Assembly (NCBI GenBank): GCA_964016875.1
Contig: OZ024730.1
Coordinates: 30,171,295 to 30,235,294, forward strand
Source: Fallopia convolvulus
Taxonomy: Eukaryota > Streptophyta > Magnoliopsida > Caryophyllales > Polygonaceae
Length of the DNA: 64,000 nt
Reading direction: 5' to 3'
The notes under the pieces were generated by a model. It ran no database searches. It saw only the letters and a program-made list of their open reading frames with translations, and was not told the DNA's origin. Positions within the stretch are counted from its first letter, which is position 1, and every line of letters begins with the position of its first letter. Of the stretch, positions 22,401 through 33,470 are shown in pieces. Made by a program: the position numbers and the translations under genes.

Positions 22401-23684
22401 CATGCTACACCTTACTCAATCCACCCTGAGGCGAGTAAGATGTACAAGGATCTGCAACAATTTTATTGGTGGAACGGCATGAAGCCGGATGTAGCAAAAT
22501 TCGTCGCTAAGTGTCAGGTCTGCCAGCAGGCGAAGATCGAGCACCAGAGACCCGGAGGGATGCTTCAGTCACTTGCTATTCCAGAATGGAAGTGGGAGGA
22601 CATCTCCATGGATTTTGTCACAGGTTTGAGACTCCGCAGAGGCCATGATGCCATTTGGGTAGTGGTGGACAAACTAACGAAGACTGCTCGCTTTTTGCCT
22701 ATCAAGGAGACATGGCAAGTGAGCAAGCTAGTAGAGGTATTTATCAGTCAGATAGTCAGACTACACAGAGTGCCTAAGACGATCGTGTCGGATCGTGACG
22801 GGCGTTTTACTTCCAGATATTGGCAGCAGGTACATGAGGCATTTGGGACGAGATTGCATTTCACGATTGCTTACCACCCGCAGTCAGATGGCCAGACAGA
22901 GAGAAAAGATTTAGACTCGAGAGGACATGTTGAGGTCTTGCGTGCTAGACTGGGGAGGTCAGTGGTCGGATTACTTGGCTTTGGTGGAGTTTGCCTATAA
23001 TAACAACTGGCACTCGTCGGTTCAGATGGCCCCTTATGAGGCTTTATATGGACGGAGATGTCCTACACCTCTGTGTTGGGATGACCCCTTAGACGTAGTA
23101 GGTGAGAGGCCACAAATGATTGAGGAGACGATCGGGAACGTAGCTTTGATCCGGGAGAGGATGTTAGCTGCACAGAGTCGCCAGAAGTCCTATGCGGATA
23201 AGAGGCGTAGACCCTTGGAGTTTGAGGTAGGAGCACATGTCTGGTTGAGAGTATCGCCTACTCATGGGGTCAGAAGATTCGGGGTGAAAGGGAAGCTGAG
23301 ACCCCGCTATATCGGTCCATTTGAGATTTTGGAGCGAGTGGGCGAGGTGGCCTACAAGCTAGCTTCTCCGCCCGCTTTAGACGGAGTTCATCCTGTATTT
23401 CACGTCGTGCAGCTGGGACGGTATGTTTCAGACCCTAGTCACAAACTTAATTATGAGGAGTAGGTGGTGGAACCAGACCACACTTTTCGGGAACAACCAT
23501 CGAAGATTCTAGACCGGCGAATGAAGAAGTTGTGGAACAAGGAGATTCCTTTGGTGCTGATGCAGTGGTCACGATGAGGAGTTGAGGAAGCCACTTGGGA
23601 GACGGAGTCTAGAATGAGAGTGTGTTACCCAGAGATCTACCCAAGTTTAGTAGAGGTGTTTGAGGGGAAGGTTAGTTGTGAGTA
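22401..23684 (+). pseudogene. chromovirus integrase with C-terminal chromodomain
   Basis: The zinc finger is followed by CQVCQQAKIEHQ. The core contains WEDISMDFVTGL (first Asp), TIVSDRDGRF (second Asp) and HPQSDGQTER (Glu). A frameshift near 22915 moves the rest to another frame: YLALVEFAYNNNWHSS, YEALYGRRCPTPLCW and GPFEILERVGEVAYKLASPP. After a stop at 23461-23463 the same frame continues with a chromodomain-like segment (ILDRRMKKLWNKEIPLVLMQ, EEATWETESRM), with one TGA inside at about 23577. In this family chromodomains bias insertion toward marked chromatin. Confidence 0.9.
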
Positions 23685-23890
23685 AGTTGTTTTATTCTCA
23701 ATGATTGCTTGGGTAATTGTTTTTCTTTTGACTTAATTGTTTGAATGCTTGGCCGCTATGTTGTGTGTTTTAGATATGAAATGCTAATTATGTTTTACTT
23801 GATTACTAAGGGGTTCGAGGACGAACCCCTTTTAGTGGGGGAGGTTGTGAAATCTGTTCTTTCTTCATAAAAGTTTCAGGACGAAACTTT

Positions 23891-23906
23891 CTTAAGGGGG
23901 ATATTA
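23891..23906 (+). other. chromovirus polypurine tract
   Basis: CTTAAGGGGGATATTA directly before the TGTAATAG start of the 3' LTR. An upstream GGACGAAC..GGGGGAGG run at 23818-23846 is a possible second tract. Confidence 0.75.
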
Positions 23907-24875
23907 TGTAATAGTCGGGTCTCATTTTCCTTTAAAAAAATTCCTTAAAATAAAAGAAAGTTGTTCCGCAAGTAAACCCCGGTGTAGGTTCTAGCTAGTT
24001 ACAATCCTTTATATATAACGTACAATTAGTCAAATTATTTTCTAAATCCATCCATAAATACAAATAATATATCCCTAACTAAATAATCTTATATGTAATA
24101 GCCGGGTCTCGTTTTCCTTTAAAAAGAATTCCTTAAAATAAAAGAAGGTTGATCCGCAAGTAAACCCCGGTATAGAATCTAGCTAGTTACAATCCTTTAT
24201 ATATAACGTACAAATAGTCAAATTATTTTCTAAATCCATCCATAATTACAAATAAATATATCCTTAACTAAATAATCTTACCTGGTTACAAATAAATCTA
24301 TCCTTAATCTCGTTATTCCTATCCGAACGGATTCTTCATATCTTAGGCTAACCACATTACATTAAAACCCAAGCTTGGACCCTGATCCTTTCAGTCGTCA
24401 TATTCATAAAAGAGAAGAGAAAAATCAAGCCCTTGAGAACACCGCCCTTGAGAACACCAAACAAGTTCATATAAGTTCGGTTGTGCTCCGTAAAGAACGC
24501 GATTTCTGGTAAGATTGCCGACTTCCCTATACATCTTCTCTGGCGATGTTGAAGTTCTGTTTTCTTTTTTGAGTCGTTCCTTTTCCTTGTACCCGATCAA
24601 CCCCACTACTCCTTCGTATGTAGGATCTTAAACCAGTCGAGCATTTACAAGCCGTTGGAGTTTGTGTCATCGCCGCTTACCGATCGAATCGAACAATTGC
24701 GGGTAAGTAGATGTCTTCCCCTAAGTTTGTCTCTCTAGTTTCAATAGTTAGGGAAGTCTGGTCTGAGCGAGTGTCATCGCTTTGTCGGTCTGGTCTGGTG
24801 GAACGCGAGTTCACTTTCGCGGCGACACGGGCTAGTGCACTGGATCCGAGGGCTCGTCTCGGGCCAGTCAGCCAA
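23907..24875 (+). repeat. rearranged, truncated 3' LTR of the chromovirus
   Basis: Bases 23907-24092 match the first 186 bp of the 5' LTR. At 24094 the LTR starts again with TGTAATAGCCGGG and continues to 24875 (GCCAGTCAGCCAA, equivalent to 16996 in the 5' LTR). The remaining 1.6 kb of LTR is missing. The two starts differ by scattered substitutions, so this is either an old tandem duplication or a second LTR insertion. Confidence 0.85.
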
Positions 24876-26658
24876 TTTTCATGTCAATTTTCATGTCAAT
24901 TTTCAAAGCCATCCAGCCTTTTTTCCCCTTTTTCTTTTTATGAAAAGAATGAAAAATTTCATGAGCAATTAGTATATTATCTTGAATAAGTCTCCCTTGA
25001 ACAAAAGCACCTTGAAGAGGATGAATTAAATTTGGTAAGATAGAGGCAATACGATTAGCTAGAATTTTCGTAATAACCTTATAAATAGTATTACAAAGAC
25101 TAATTGGTCTAAAGTGATTAATATTTAAAGGAGAATCAATTTTAGGAATTAGTGCTATAAACGATTTGTTAATAGAACGCAACATATGACCCGAATGAAA
25201 AAAAGCTTGAACTGCCAAAATAACTGAGTTTCCAACAATATGCCAGTAATGTTGGAAAAAATCTGCCGGAAAACCATCCGGCCCAGGAGATTTATTAGGA
25301 GCAAGATCGAAAACCGCAATTTTAATTTCAGCTATTAAAGGCGTTTTGCACAACATCAAATTATCAGAATCTGAAACCAAGTTAGGAATAATATCTAAAT
25401 CAGAATTACTAACAGAACAAGAATGATTAAGGGTAAACCGGTGAGCAAGCTCAGAAGTAATTTTTGCAGAGATTAATTCATGATCAAACAGAACAACCCC
25501 TTCATTAGTCTGAAAGGAAAGGATTCTTTGTTTATAAGACCGAATTTTAGAGACAGATTGAAAATATTTTGTATTTCTATCCACATTTTGCAAGTGAGTA
25601 ATTTTTGCTCTTTGTCTCCAAAAATTGTGCTGAAAATCTAAAAGGGCATTATATTTATTTAAATGAGCTTGTAGTTTATTAATAGTGTTAGTATTATAGG
25701 GATCAACTAATAAATCTGATTGAAGCGAAATTAACTGATTTTCTGAAATTTTGAGTTGTTCATAATTATTATTAATATGATGTTTTGCCCATACTTTTGA
25801 GTAAGTTTTCAAAAGATGTAATTTCATCGAAATACGAAACATAAAAGATCCCGACATGTGATAGCTCCAAACTTTTGAAACCAAGGGATGAAAGGACGAG
25901 ATAGACATCCAAGCATTTTCAAAACGAAAAGGAATTTTCCGAAAACTTTTATTTTTTCCCAGCGAAAAAGTTATTAGACAATGATCCGAGGTGGTAAAAG
26001 GATGATGTTGGACTACAAGCGACGGAAAAAGTTGAGTTAAAGATTGTTGACTAAGTACTCGATCCAATTTTTCGAAGACATTATTCTGAGCCACCGAACT
26101 TTTACGCCAAGTGAAAGGAAAGCCCGAAGTTTTAGATTCTACTAAACCAAACTGATTAGAAAAATTAAGGATTCGATTAAATCTACTAGGTAAAGGAGGA
26201 ACACCTCCTAACTTGTCACTACAGGATGAAATTTCATTTAGGTCTCCTATTAACAGGAAAGGTAACTGATTTTGAGAAATTAAAAGAGCAAGAGACAGCC
26301 AAAACGGAGTTTTAAGAGCCTCTCTAGACGGAGCATAAACAAAAATTAAAAGAATAGTTTGATTAAGGTATGAATATCGCATAATAATTAAATTAGAGGA
26401 TTGATGATGAAGAACACATTTACGAGTTTCAGAATTGCCACAAATTAGGAGCCAAAGACCCCCTTTAGAACCTATAGAGGGACAAGAAATAACAGTTTGG
26501 AATCCAGTTTTTCGAATTATAGCTAGGTTAGGATCATTTTCAGTTTTAGTTTCCGCCAAACATAAAAAGTTAAGTTTATTTAATTTTCTAATAAACCCAA
26601 CTTCTTCCCAGAAGTTTGGCCTACGAATTCCTCTGATATTCCAATATCCTATATTCAT
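24876..26658 (-). pseudogene. LINE ORF2: AP-like endonuclease and N-terminal reverse transcriptase
   Basis: Starts at 26658 with MNIGYWNIRGIRRPNFWEEV, a typical plant L1 ORF2 start. The endonuclease domain covers about residues 1-230: LAETK near 36, FVYAPSRE near 107, LLIGDLNEI near 136-142, FTWRKSS near 182 and SDHCLI at 224-229. The RT domain begins near residue 455 (NKSPGPDGFPADFFQHYW, FIALIPKIDSPLNINHFRPI, LQGAFVQGRLIQDN). It breaks off just before the catalytic RT motif, after a GWMALKIDM block that is partly repeated. About 590 codons remain of an expected 1,200 or more; the RT active site, RNase H and tail are gone. The endonuclease frame is intact. Confidence 0.9.
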
Positions 26659-27572
26659 AAAAAACCTTGTTGATAATAAAAGAAAAAGATTGAATGATCT
26701 AAGAATTTGAGCAAATAAAAAGAAAGTACGAGAAGAAATTTAAACAAAGTTAAGTAGGCGAAGCCAAGAACATTCAAATAATAGGCATGTGAGACCATGT
26801 AAAAGCAAGGAGAAAGTAAAAGAAACAAACGAATAAAAAGCTTGTTTTGAACTTTGAAATTTCCGAGGATTATATCAAACAAACTTGCTCTAACAAGACA
26901 ACCAAAGGTACAAATTATCAATCCAAAAAAGAGCATCTTAGAATTATACATAAATATAGAAATAAAGAGGCAAACCAACACTTGCATTATAAGAATAAAA
27001 CAAGGCTGGAGGAGAAATACCCTTTTAAAATAAAACCTATGAAATATAAGAATCAACAAATAGGTAACAATAAAAAATAAAATACAACAGTTTTGATACA
27101 TAAGTTTAGCACAAAAAGCTACAAAAGAAGAATAGGAAGTGATGTCTTGATGTTTGAATCTGAAACTGACCAGCAACATTCCCAAACAAACAAAGAGCTT
27201 GCAAACAAACCTGCTAAACAGAACAGAAACTACCGGATAAAAGCATATGCAAAGGCAAAATTTTAAACAAGGAAAGTTATAGAAACAGCACATGAATACC
27301 ATAATATAACAAGTCAAGTACAATAAACCATAATATAATATTTCACAACCAATCCAGGAGAAACTGGATAGTACATCAGACTTACACAAGAGGGCATTAC
27401 ATACTTCAAAAGTAGGCATACCAAGGATGCCAAGGCCCAAGCACACAACAGCAAGCATCTTAAGTGACAAGGGAAACTGAAAATAAGCAACATAAAGGAA
27501 ACACACTAAATAAACTTGAAGCATAAGGTTATTAAAACAAAAAACACCACATTTTAAGAGGGCACTAATCAT
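26655..27572 (-). CDS. unrecognised 305-codon hydrophobic frame between LINE ORF1 and ORF2
   Basis: A stop-free frame fills the whole gap between the two LINE ORFs. Its ATG at 27572 overlaps the ORF1 stop as TAATG, and its own TGA overlaps the ORF2 start as ATGA. The predicted product is rich in Leu, Phe, Cys, Tyr and Ile and would contain several membrane-spanning stretches (for example LVCFLYVAYFQFPLSLKML, CCILFFIVTYLLILIF). I recognise no family. The strand is T-rich and A-poor, which by itself depletes stop codons and yields hydrophobic codons, and the LINE 5' region has similar frames. It may therefore be a compositional artefact in an unusually long spacer and not a protein gene. Confidence 0.35.
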   Translation of the reverse strand: MISALLKCGVFCFNNLMLQVYLVCFLYVAYFQFPLSLKMLAVVCLGLGILGMPTFEVCNALLCKSDVLSSFSWIGCEILYYGLLYLTCYIMVFMCCFYNFPCLKFCLCICFYPVVSVLFSRFVCKLFVCLGMLLVSFRFKHQDITSYSSFVAFCAKLMYQNCCILFFIVTYLLILIFHRFYFKRVFLLQPCFILIMQVLVCLFISIFMYNSKMLFFGLIICTFGCLVRASLFDIILGNFKVQNKLFIRLFLLLSPCFYMVSHAYYLNVLGFAYLTLFKFLLVLSFYLLKFLDHSIFFFYYQQGFL

Positions 27573-29185
27573 TAAACAGCTGTTTTTTTGCCACGGGTCT
27601 TCTTAGGTTTCTTGGGGGCAGAAGTTGCATCAACTAGATCCTTTAGAAGATCAGAATCTTTGCGCTTAGAGGAGTCAGAAGTACTCTCCCCGGCACAAGC
27701 AATGTCCACTGCATTCATTTTGTTCCTTAGTAAAGTGTTTGAAGACTCAGTCCCAATGTCCATACCAGTCGACCCCAAATACGGCAGCTGAGGAATAGAG
27801 CTAGAAGCACAAGGCAACCCTAAACCCACAGGCACCAAGGGGGAGGCACAGAGGAAGGGTGGGATCATCATTGTCTTAGGGATAGGGGCATTTAAGTTGG
27901 CAATAGCATAGGCAACTTGCTCACAAGCTTGCAACAGAACAGCAGGATCAGTAAATAGCACATGATCCATAGTTGAGATCATTTCAAGAGTGACCAGAGG
28001 ATTGTAAGGAGGAATAGCAGTGAGAGGGTTGAAATCTGAGATTCCCACCCCAACAGAGGGAAGAACCACAGAGGGACCAGCATTAGAAGCAACCTAGTTT
28101 GGTGAGAACATAGGAGAAATTACATTGGATCTTACAAAAGTGGGACCATTAACAGTCCTAGCAACAACAGGTCTAGATGCCATGTTTCCATGCAAGCTTA
28201 TATTTGTTTGTTGAATAAGTTCAGCCTCAGCTGAATCCTCCATCACACTTAGTTTAAAGCTCCTTGGCTGAATGTTGTTGAGAGGACACTCATCAAAGGC
28301 ATGAGAGGCCTCCCCACAGCATCCACAACCCTTGGAAACAGTCTCATACCAAACTTTTAGAGTCAATACTGAACTAGAGTGATTTTTGATTTTAACACTA
28401 CCCTTGAGAGGACAAGTGATGTCCACATTCACAAGCACTCTACAGAATTTCATTTTGTTCTTTGTGTTTGACACCTCATCAACCCTTATAAGATGACCAA
28501 CAAGATTATCCCTCAAGATAAGATCCAAGGCTGAGGAGTTATAGAGGTAATAAGGGAGAGAAGGAATCCTAACCCAGATATCAGCTCTAAGGATTTCATC
28601 AGAAGTTGGGTTAAACTCAGGGTAAAAAGGGATAACAGCCACCAATTTACCCTGAACAAGATAGGGTCTTTTGTTCCATACTAATTCTCTAGCTTCTCTA
28701 TTAGAGAACTTGAACAGAATCCAAAAGTTAGCAAACTCTTGAAACTGCACTTCTCCCTTAACAGATTCTTTCCAGACTTCCTTCATTTTGCCATTGATAA
28801 GATTAGTAGATATAGGTTCCTCCACCATCTTGAGTAAAAGAGAGAAATTCATTAGCTCATGAAGGTATTTTTTGACAGATGGAATGGCAGTTGGGTTTGG
28901 TTGAGGAATCTGGGCATTGAAACCATTAGGATTCAGAATATCAAAACTTGGGACAAAATTCACTTCAGGAATTGCCTCAGGAGAGCCATCAGAAAAGTGT
29001 GAAAGGGCTTCATGACAGGAAAGTGGTCCAGTAGGACTTAACAGATTGGGGAGAGGGAGTACAGCAAGCTGAGCTTGTTCAGAGGATGAAGGAGGAAGAA
29101 CCCCTTCAACCTCCATAGAGATAGGCATAGAATTAAGGATAGGGAAGTTAACCAAAGCATCCTCATAAGAACTATTTTGTGTCAT
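27572..29185 (-). pseudogene. LINE ORF1: DUF4283-like RNA-binding protein with CCHC knuckle
   Basis: The preferred start is ATG at 29185 (MTQNSSYEDALVNFPIL). The frame extends further upstream, but that part is hydrophobic and unlike ORF1. The DUF4283-like core runs from about LINGKMKEVWKESVKGEV through FQEFANFWILFKFSNREAREL to RADIWVRIPSLPYYLYN. A zinc knuckle CGCCGEASHAFDEC follows. An in-frame TAG at 28094-28096 interrupts the product; the same frame then continues to 27572 and ends in a basic tail (SAPKKPKKTRGKKTAV). ORF1 proteins of plant L1s bind element RNA. With a single stop, decay of this ORF is mild. Confidence 0.82.
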
Positions 29186-31620
29186 TTTATGATTATTGAA
29201 AGAGAATGTATGAGCTTGAGTACCTAAACTGGTAGGAAGATATAAGTCCTTATATAGAGGGAGAACCAAAGCAGAAGAGAAGTACAGAAGAATAGTAGTC
29301 TTACTATCATAAATTGCATGCAAAAGAGAGAGTAATAATAGTTGTGATTGGTCTAAGAAGAGGTCAACAGTAAACATGCAGAGAGAATATTTGCTTAAAG
29401 TTTTAAACCAATGTGAACACCATTTAATGAAACAGGAAGTAAATTTCGAACAGTAAATTTGCAGAGAAACTGCCTCTGCAACATTTAATATCTGGGAGCC
29501 TCGAGAAATGATTATGAAGGAGAGAATCTTAGTCACAATAAATGCAAAGATTTGATCACAAAAAACTTAGCTATGACACCTCATAGATATTGCATGCAAA
29601 GTCTTATAACAAATGTAGGTGTGTAAACACAAAAGCCAGATGAAAGAAGTCATTAACTGTAATTGCAGCAGAGCAAAAAAAGAGCTATACACATAATCAG
29701 ATGTAAGAGACGACCATGAAGGGAAGATTTTAAACATATACTTCATAATTTGAATATTCACAAAAGCAAATACTAAGAGAATATATTAGAAAATTCAAAG
29801 GGTAACATGGCCATCTAAAAAAATTTAAGATATTAATCTGCCAAGGCAAAGGAGAAGGCCAAAACACATCAACAAACATAAGGATAAGCCAATTAAGTAA
29901 GAAGATATCATAACAAAGATAGAGATAAGTACAGTTAGAAAAATATAAAGGCACAAAGAGTGGTTTTATATTAAAAAGGAGCATGAACAGTAAATTGCAA
30001 ATTTGGGCATCATATTGATTCAGCTTAGGCTTATGTGATAGCAATACAATTCTCAGAAGATGTTCATCAAAGCAATGAAGCATCCAAATTTCTTCATAGA
30101 AAGTAGAAATTCCCCAACCAAGAAGAAGAGACCCATCTACAAATGTATCAAAATGATACATGAGCCAAGTACAACAACCAACTAGTTGGGGACTGAGCAT
30201 GCTACTAGAAATATTCAAATAAATCTTATGCAGAGAAGGCAACAACTCCTCAACCATTTCACAATCTAAAACAAGATTTAAAGATGGGAGCACTTGCTGC
30301 CAATTCACTACACAGAATGAACCAGTAGCAAGCTCAGAAGCTATCGCAGGAAGGGTAAAGAGTCTAAGGTAATTACATTTGATCCTGTAAGATAAAGAGA
30401 ATAATGAGAACCTAGAATGAATGAAAGATCTCACCCAGAAAGTTACACAGATTTTCAAGGCAGGAACACAAGAGGATATCTGAAATAAAACTCCACCCAA
30501 TATTTCACATCACAGTACAAATATGACATTTCAGTAATCCAAACTAGGAGAAAGAGTCTTGGAAGGAATTCACCTGACAACATCAATCCAAACTTCAACA
30601 GCTCGAGCATCCCAACGCTTATAGAGCAGTTTAGCCATAGTACAATTTCACATATGGAGATGAGGCAGGAAGACAGCTCAAGCTGCAACCAACTCACACA
30701 GGGAGGATAAATAAGCAAAGAAGAGCCAACTAATCTTTTAGTTTGTACAAAAATTAGGAAGTAGCCATGCCGCATCTTAAAGATAAGAATAGGGTTCATA
30801 TAATTTGGAAGATAAATGTTCAATAAGGTTTCAGCATAACAATGTTCATTCTCAAAGCACAATGAATCAGACAGGTTCTCAATCTTGACAGGCAATAACA
30901 CCATACAAGAGAGAAGAGGTCCAATCCACAGCAAGTTGAGAAAAGTTTCAGACAACATAACCAACAGCAAAATAAGAAAAGCAAGAGAATAGGAAGAAAC
31001 ATTCACATAACCTGTAAAAGCGAGCATCCATAAACAGGACGAAGGGAGAGCTAAACTCAATCCCAACAACAGAAGCCAAAGATCCCCGCACTGCAATCCC
31101 ACAAATCCCTCAAATAAAGAGAGATCCATCGCAAAGAGAGCCAAATTCCAACACCCAGAAGCATACATGACAAGAACCGAGACCAGCAAAGGAGCTTTTG
31201 CACAAGAATCACTCCAAGATAACAAACTAAACTTTGAAATCGGAGAGCGCATCAGCCAAACCAAAGCACACATCAAGCAAGTTTCGAAAAGGGAAGGGAT
31301 CTTGAGGTAAGGGTCATATCGGCTTTGAAACCGACAAAGGGTAAAGGGAATCAAAAACCATTGAGATCCCAAAAAGGGATTCAAAGGATCACAAAACCCT
31401 AATATCTCAGAACACAGGGAATGAGCAAACCAACATCTCAATCCAAGTTGGGGTAATAACGCCAGAGTCAAAGCACGAATTAGAAAGAGGAAGACGAATT
31501 TACACAAGAGGAAGGCTGAGAGGAAGCAAAGAATCGAACAGGCAAGGAGCAAGAACACCCCAAAAAGGGGCATTAGGGCCGGCACAAGCAAAAAGGAGAA
31601 GGGAAAGGAGAGCGCGCGTG
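29186..31620 (-). other. LINE 5' region with overlapping hydrophobic open frames
   Basis: About 2.4 kb upstream of ORF1. Minus-strand frames of 378 codons (31591-30455) and 256 codons (30500-29730) overlap by 46 bp, and an ORF1-frame extension covers 29536-29186. All translate to Leu/Phe/Cys-rich hydrophobic sequence without a recognisable domain, as in the ORF1-ORF2 gap. The simplest reading is a T-rich 5' UTR and internal promoter region in which stop codons are scarce. Confidence 0.5.
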
Positions 31621-31878
31621 ACAGCTATTCGGTACTGTAGATAAATTTATTTGATCATGATGCACAACATGACTTTTTAGCCATATATAGATGGAGATAA
31701 ATTGTTAATTTCATAGAAAAAAGAGTAGAGAGTATATTCAAACACTTTTTGTCATTTTTATATATGGAAAAACAAAAAAAATGGTCTCCTCTCATCCAAA
31801 TTATAAAAATCCAAGTTATAAATATTATAAATAAGTTATACAGGTTCAAAATATCTGATACCCTAGTACAATATAAAC

Positions 31879-33356
31879 AAATACAATTCCAATAAAGAGC
31901 GAGAAGCTCTCAAAGGTTCTAGAGCGAGAAGCTCCTAGAGTCCTAGAATACTCAAGTAAATCCATAGAAATTCTACCCCTGCTTTACCAAATTCTGTTAA
32001 ATCAGATCTCTTACTTTCTTCTTGAATTGGACGAGAAGCTCTTCGATCTTAATCAAAGCCCCTCTTTCCAGCAACAAGACCCGTTTTCTTGAAAAAATCT
32101 CTGAGGAAGAGATGAGAGAGGAGAGAGAAACCCCAAAATTTCCCAAACTTGCCCCGATTCGATCGCGCTGTTCACAACCCAAATCCAACCCTAGCCCTAA
32201 ATACTGATCTTATCCCGTCCGATTAGAACCAAGCAAGACCAGTTGTCACCCGAGAAGGTGACGCCGAAAAAGGTGTTGTTACAGTCGCCAAGCAGGCATA
32301 ATTTTTAGCCGAGAAGGCAATCACTTACCCATTCAAATAGATGCTCAAAGGAAATTGTGTTGATTTTGTCATTCAAATAGATGCTCAAAGGAAATTGTGT
32401 TGATTTTGTGAACGGAGATCTTCTCTGAGGCTTTGCTCGCCTAAGTTGTAGCCCCGCGGAAGTCCGTGGCATGTTTGTTTGAAAATATATGGATTGATCC
32501 ATAGATCGTTTGCGTGTGCTTGTTGATTTTAATTGAGACTTTTTGTTCGGGATTTTGGTTAACAATAGCAGACACTACCAAATTAAATTTGGTTTCCCCC
32601 CAAGATTTTGTATCTCCGTTTCTTTCCAAGGAAAGTTTATCCAGAAAGTAGAGAAAATATGTCCAGAAGATAGGACTTAGCCCACCTCTGTTGCTTCTGC
32701 ACTTGTTCCCAGTTTTCAAAGCTCCGTTTAACATTGTCGACCGACTTGTTCTAGTCTGAGAAACTCTTCTTGAAGGCTGTCTTTGGTTTTGTACTATTGG
32801 GCTACAACCCGCAACTGCCCTTTATGCCCAATCTAAGGCTCTTTCTCTTGCATCTGCTTTTGTTTGGCCTGTATCCTTTTTTCCAAATGTATTTTAGACC
32901 AAGTTCGTGAGACTTTAGTTTGTTGTTTCTAGTTACTGGTTTTTGGTTTGGTGTTGTGGTTCCTTGGCAGGTACATCCTTCATCAGGAAGTTAGGTTTCG
33001 TGTTGCGATTGAGATTGAGATTGTGTTCCGGTGTTGTCCAGGTAGTGTGTTTCCTTTGAAGGCGAATTGTCAAACGTCCTCAAGCCAGTATTTCGACCGA
33101 CTTGCTCTCCGGCGGCATTATACGCCCCGTTAGGTCGTCCTAGCCCACGGTTGTGCCTTTCTCCGCTTTATCCGAAACCTCTCTAGCTTCTTGTTGTTTT
33201 TTGTATCTTGCTTGTGTTTGGTTTGCTGTGTTGCTTCCTTTGTAATCACGCCGGCTTGTCCGGCTACCGAGTTTCCATCTCACAGTCTCTCGATTTACCG
33301 AGTCTATTCGGTACCTCGAATCCTTACCTTTATAAAAAAAAAATACAACTCCAATA
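31879..33356 (+). mobile_element. short LINE-derived insertion with poly(A) and 16-bp target duplication
   Basis: AAATACAATTCCAATA at 31879-31894 and AAATACAACTCCAATA at 33341-33356 match at 15 of 16 positions. The insert between them ends in ten A residues on the plus strand. It begins with a repeated GAGCGAGAAGCTC motif (31896, 31923). Near 32800 it encodes ATALYAQSKALSLASAF, resembling the LINE RNase H region, and the following T-rich 3' tail also looks LINE-like. At 1.45 kb it is far shorter than a full LINE and has no ORF, so it is internally deleted or a non-autonomous relative. It lies about 490 bp beyond the transporter stop codon. Confidence 0.7.
32330..32409. repeat. exact 40-bp tandem duplication
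   Basis: Two identical 40-bp units beginning CATTCAAATAGATGCTCAAA at 32330 and 32370, inside the short LINE-derived insertion. Confidence 0.9.
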
Positions 33357-33464
33357 ATAAGGTGTCTTAATTCCAACCGCAAGAGAGTATGTAATGATGA
33401 GCTACAAGTGAAAAGAATTGGGTTTTGCTTTTGCTTTTGCTTTCGAGTATTGCACAGATCTCAT

Positions 33465-33470
33465 TTTATT
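33465..33470 (-). terminator. candidate poly(A) signal of the sugar transporter
   Basis: AATAAA on the minus strand, about 360 bp after the TGA at 33831. Bases 33357-33830 hold no gene and probably represent the 3' UTR and flank. Confidence 0.4.

Larger units (their letters stand above)
16266..24875 (+). mobile_element. Tekay/Del-type chromovirus (Ty3/gypsy), broken
   Basis: Order on the plus strand: 2.3-kb LTR, TGGTATCAGAGC primer site, gag, protease, RT, RNase H, integrase, chromodomain, polypurine tract, start of the 3' LTR. The chromodomain after integrase and the long LTR place it in the Tekay/Del chromoviruses. Several in-frame stops and at least four frame changes disable it. The 3' LTR is rearranged: 186 bp of LTR, then a fresh LTR start, broken at 24875 where a LINE begins. 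The pentamer atgta precedes the 5' LTR; no partner survives. Confidence 0.92.
24876..31620 (-). mobile_element. L1-type LINE retrotransposon, 3' half missing
   Basis: Minus strand, 5' to 3': long 5' region, ORF1 (DUF4283-like plus CCHC), a 305-codon middle frame, ORF2 (endonuclease and N-terminal RT). The element stops inside RT at 24876, fused to a chromovirus LTR through a repeated filler. Loss of the 3' end is unusual for a LINE, since incomplete reverse transcription removes 5' ends, so it points to later deletion or recombination. The 5' end is placed at about 31620, where a GC-rich GTCACGCGCGCTCTCC start meets AT-rich flank; this border is approximate. No target duplication can be checked. 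Confidence 0.87.

Noticed and set aside
27588..27791. Plus-strand frame of 67 codons
   Set aside because: Antisense shadow of LINE ORF1.
32441..32734. 97-codon minus-strand frame
   Set aside because: It lies antisense within the LINE-derived insertion and shows no family similarity.
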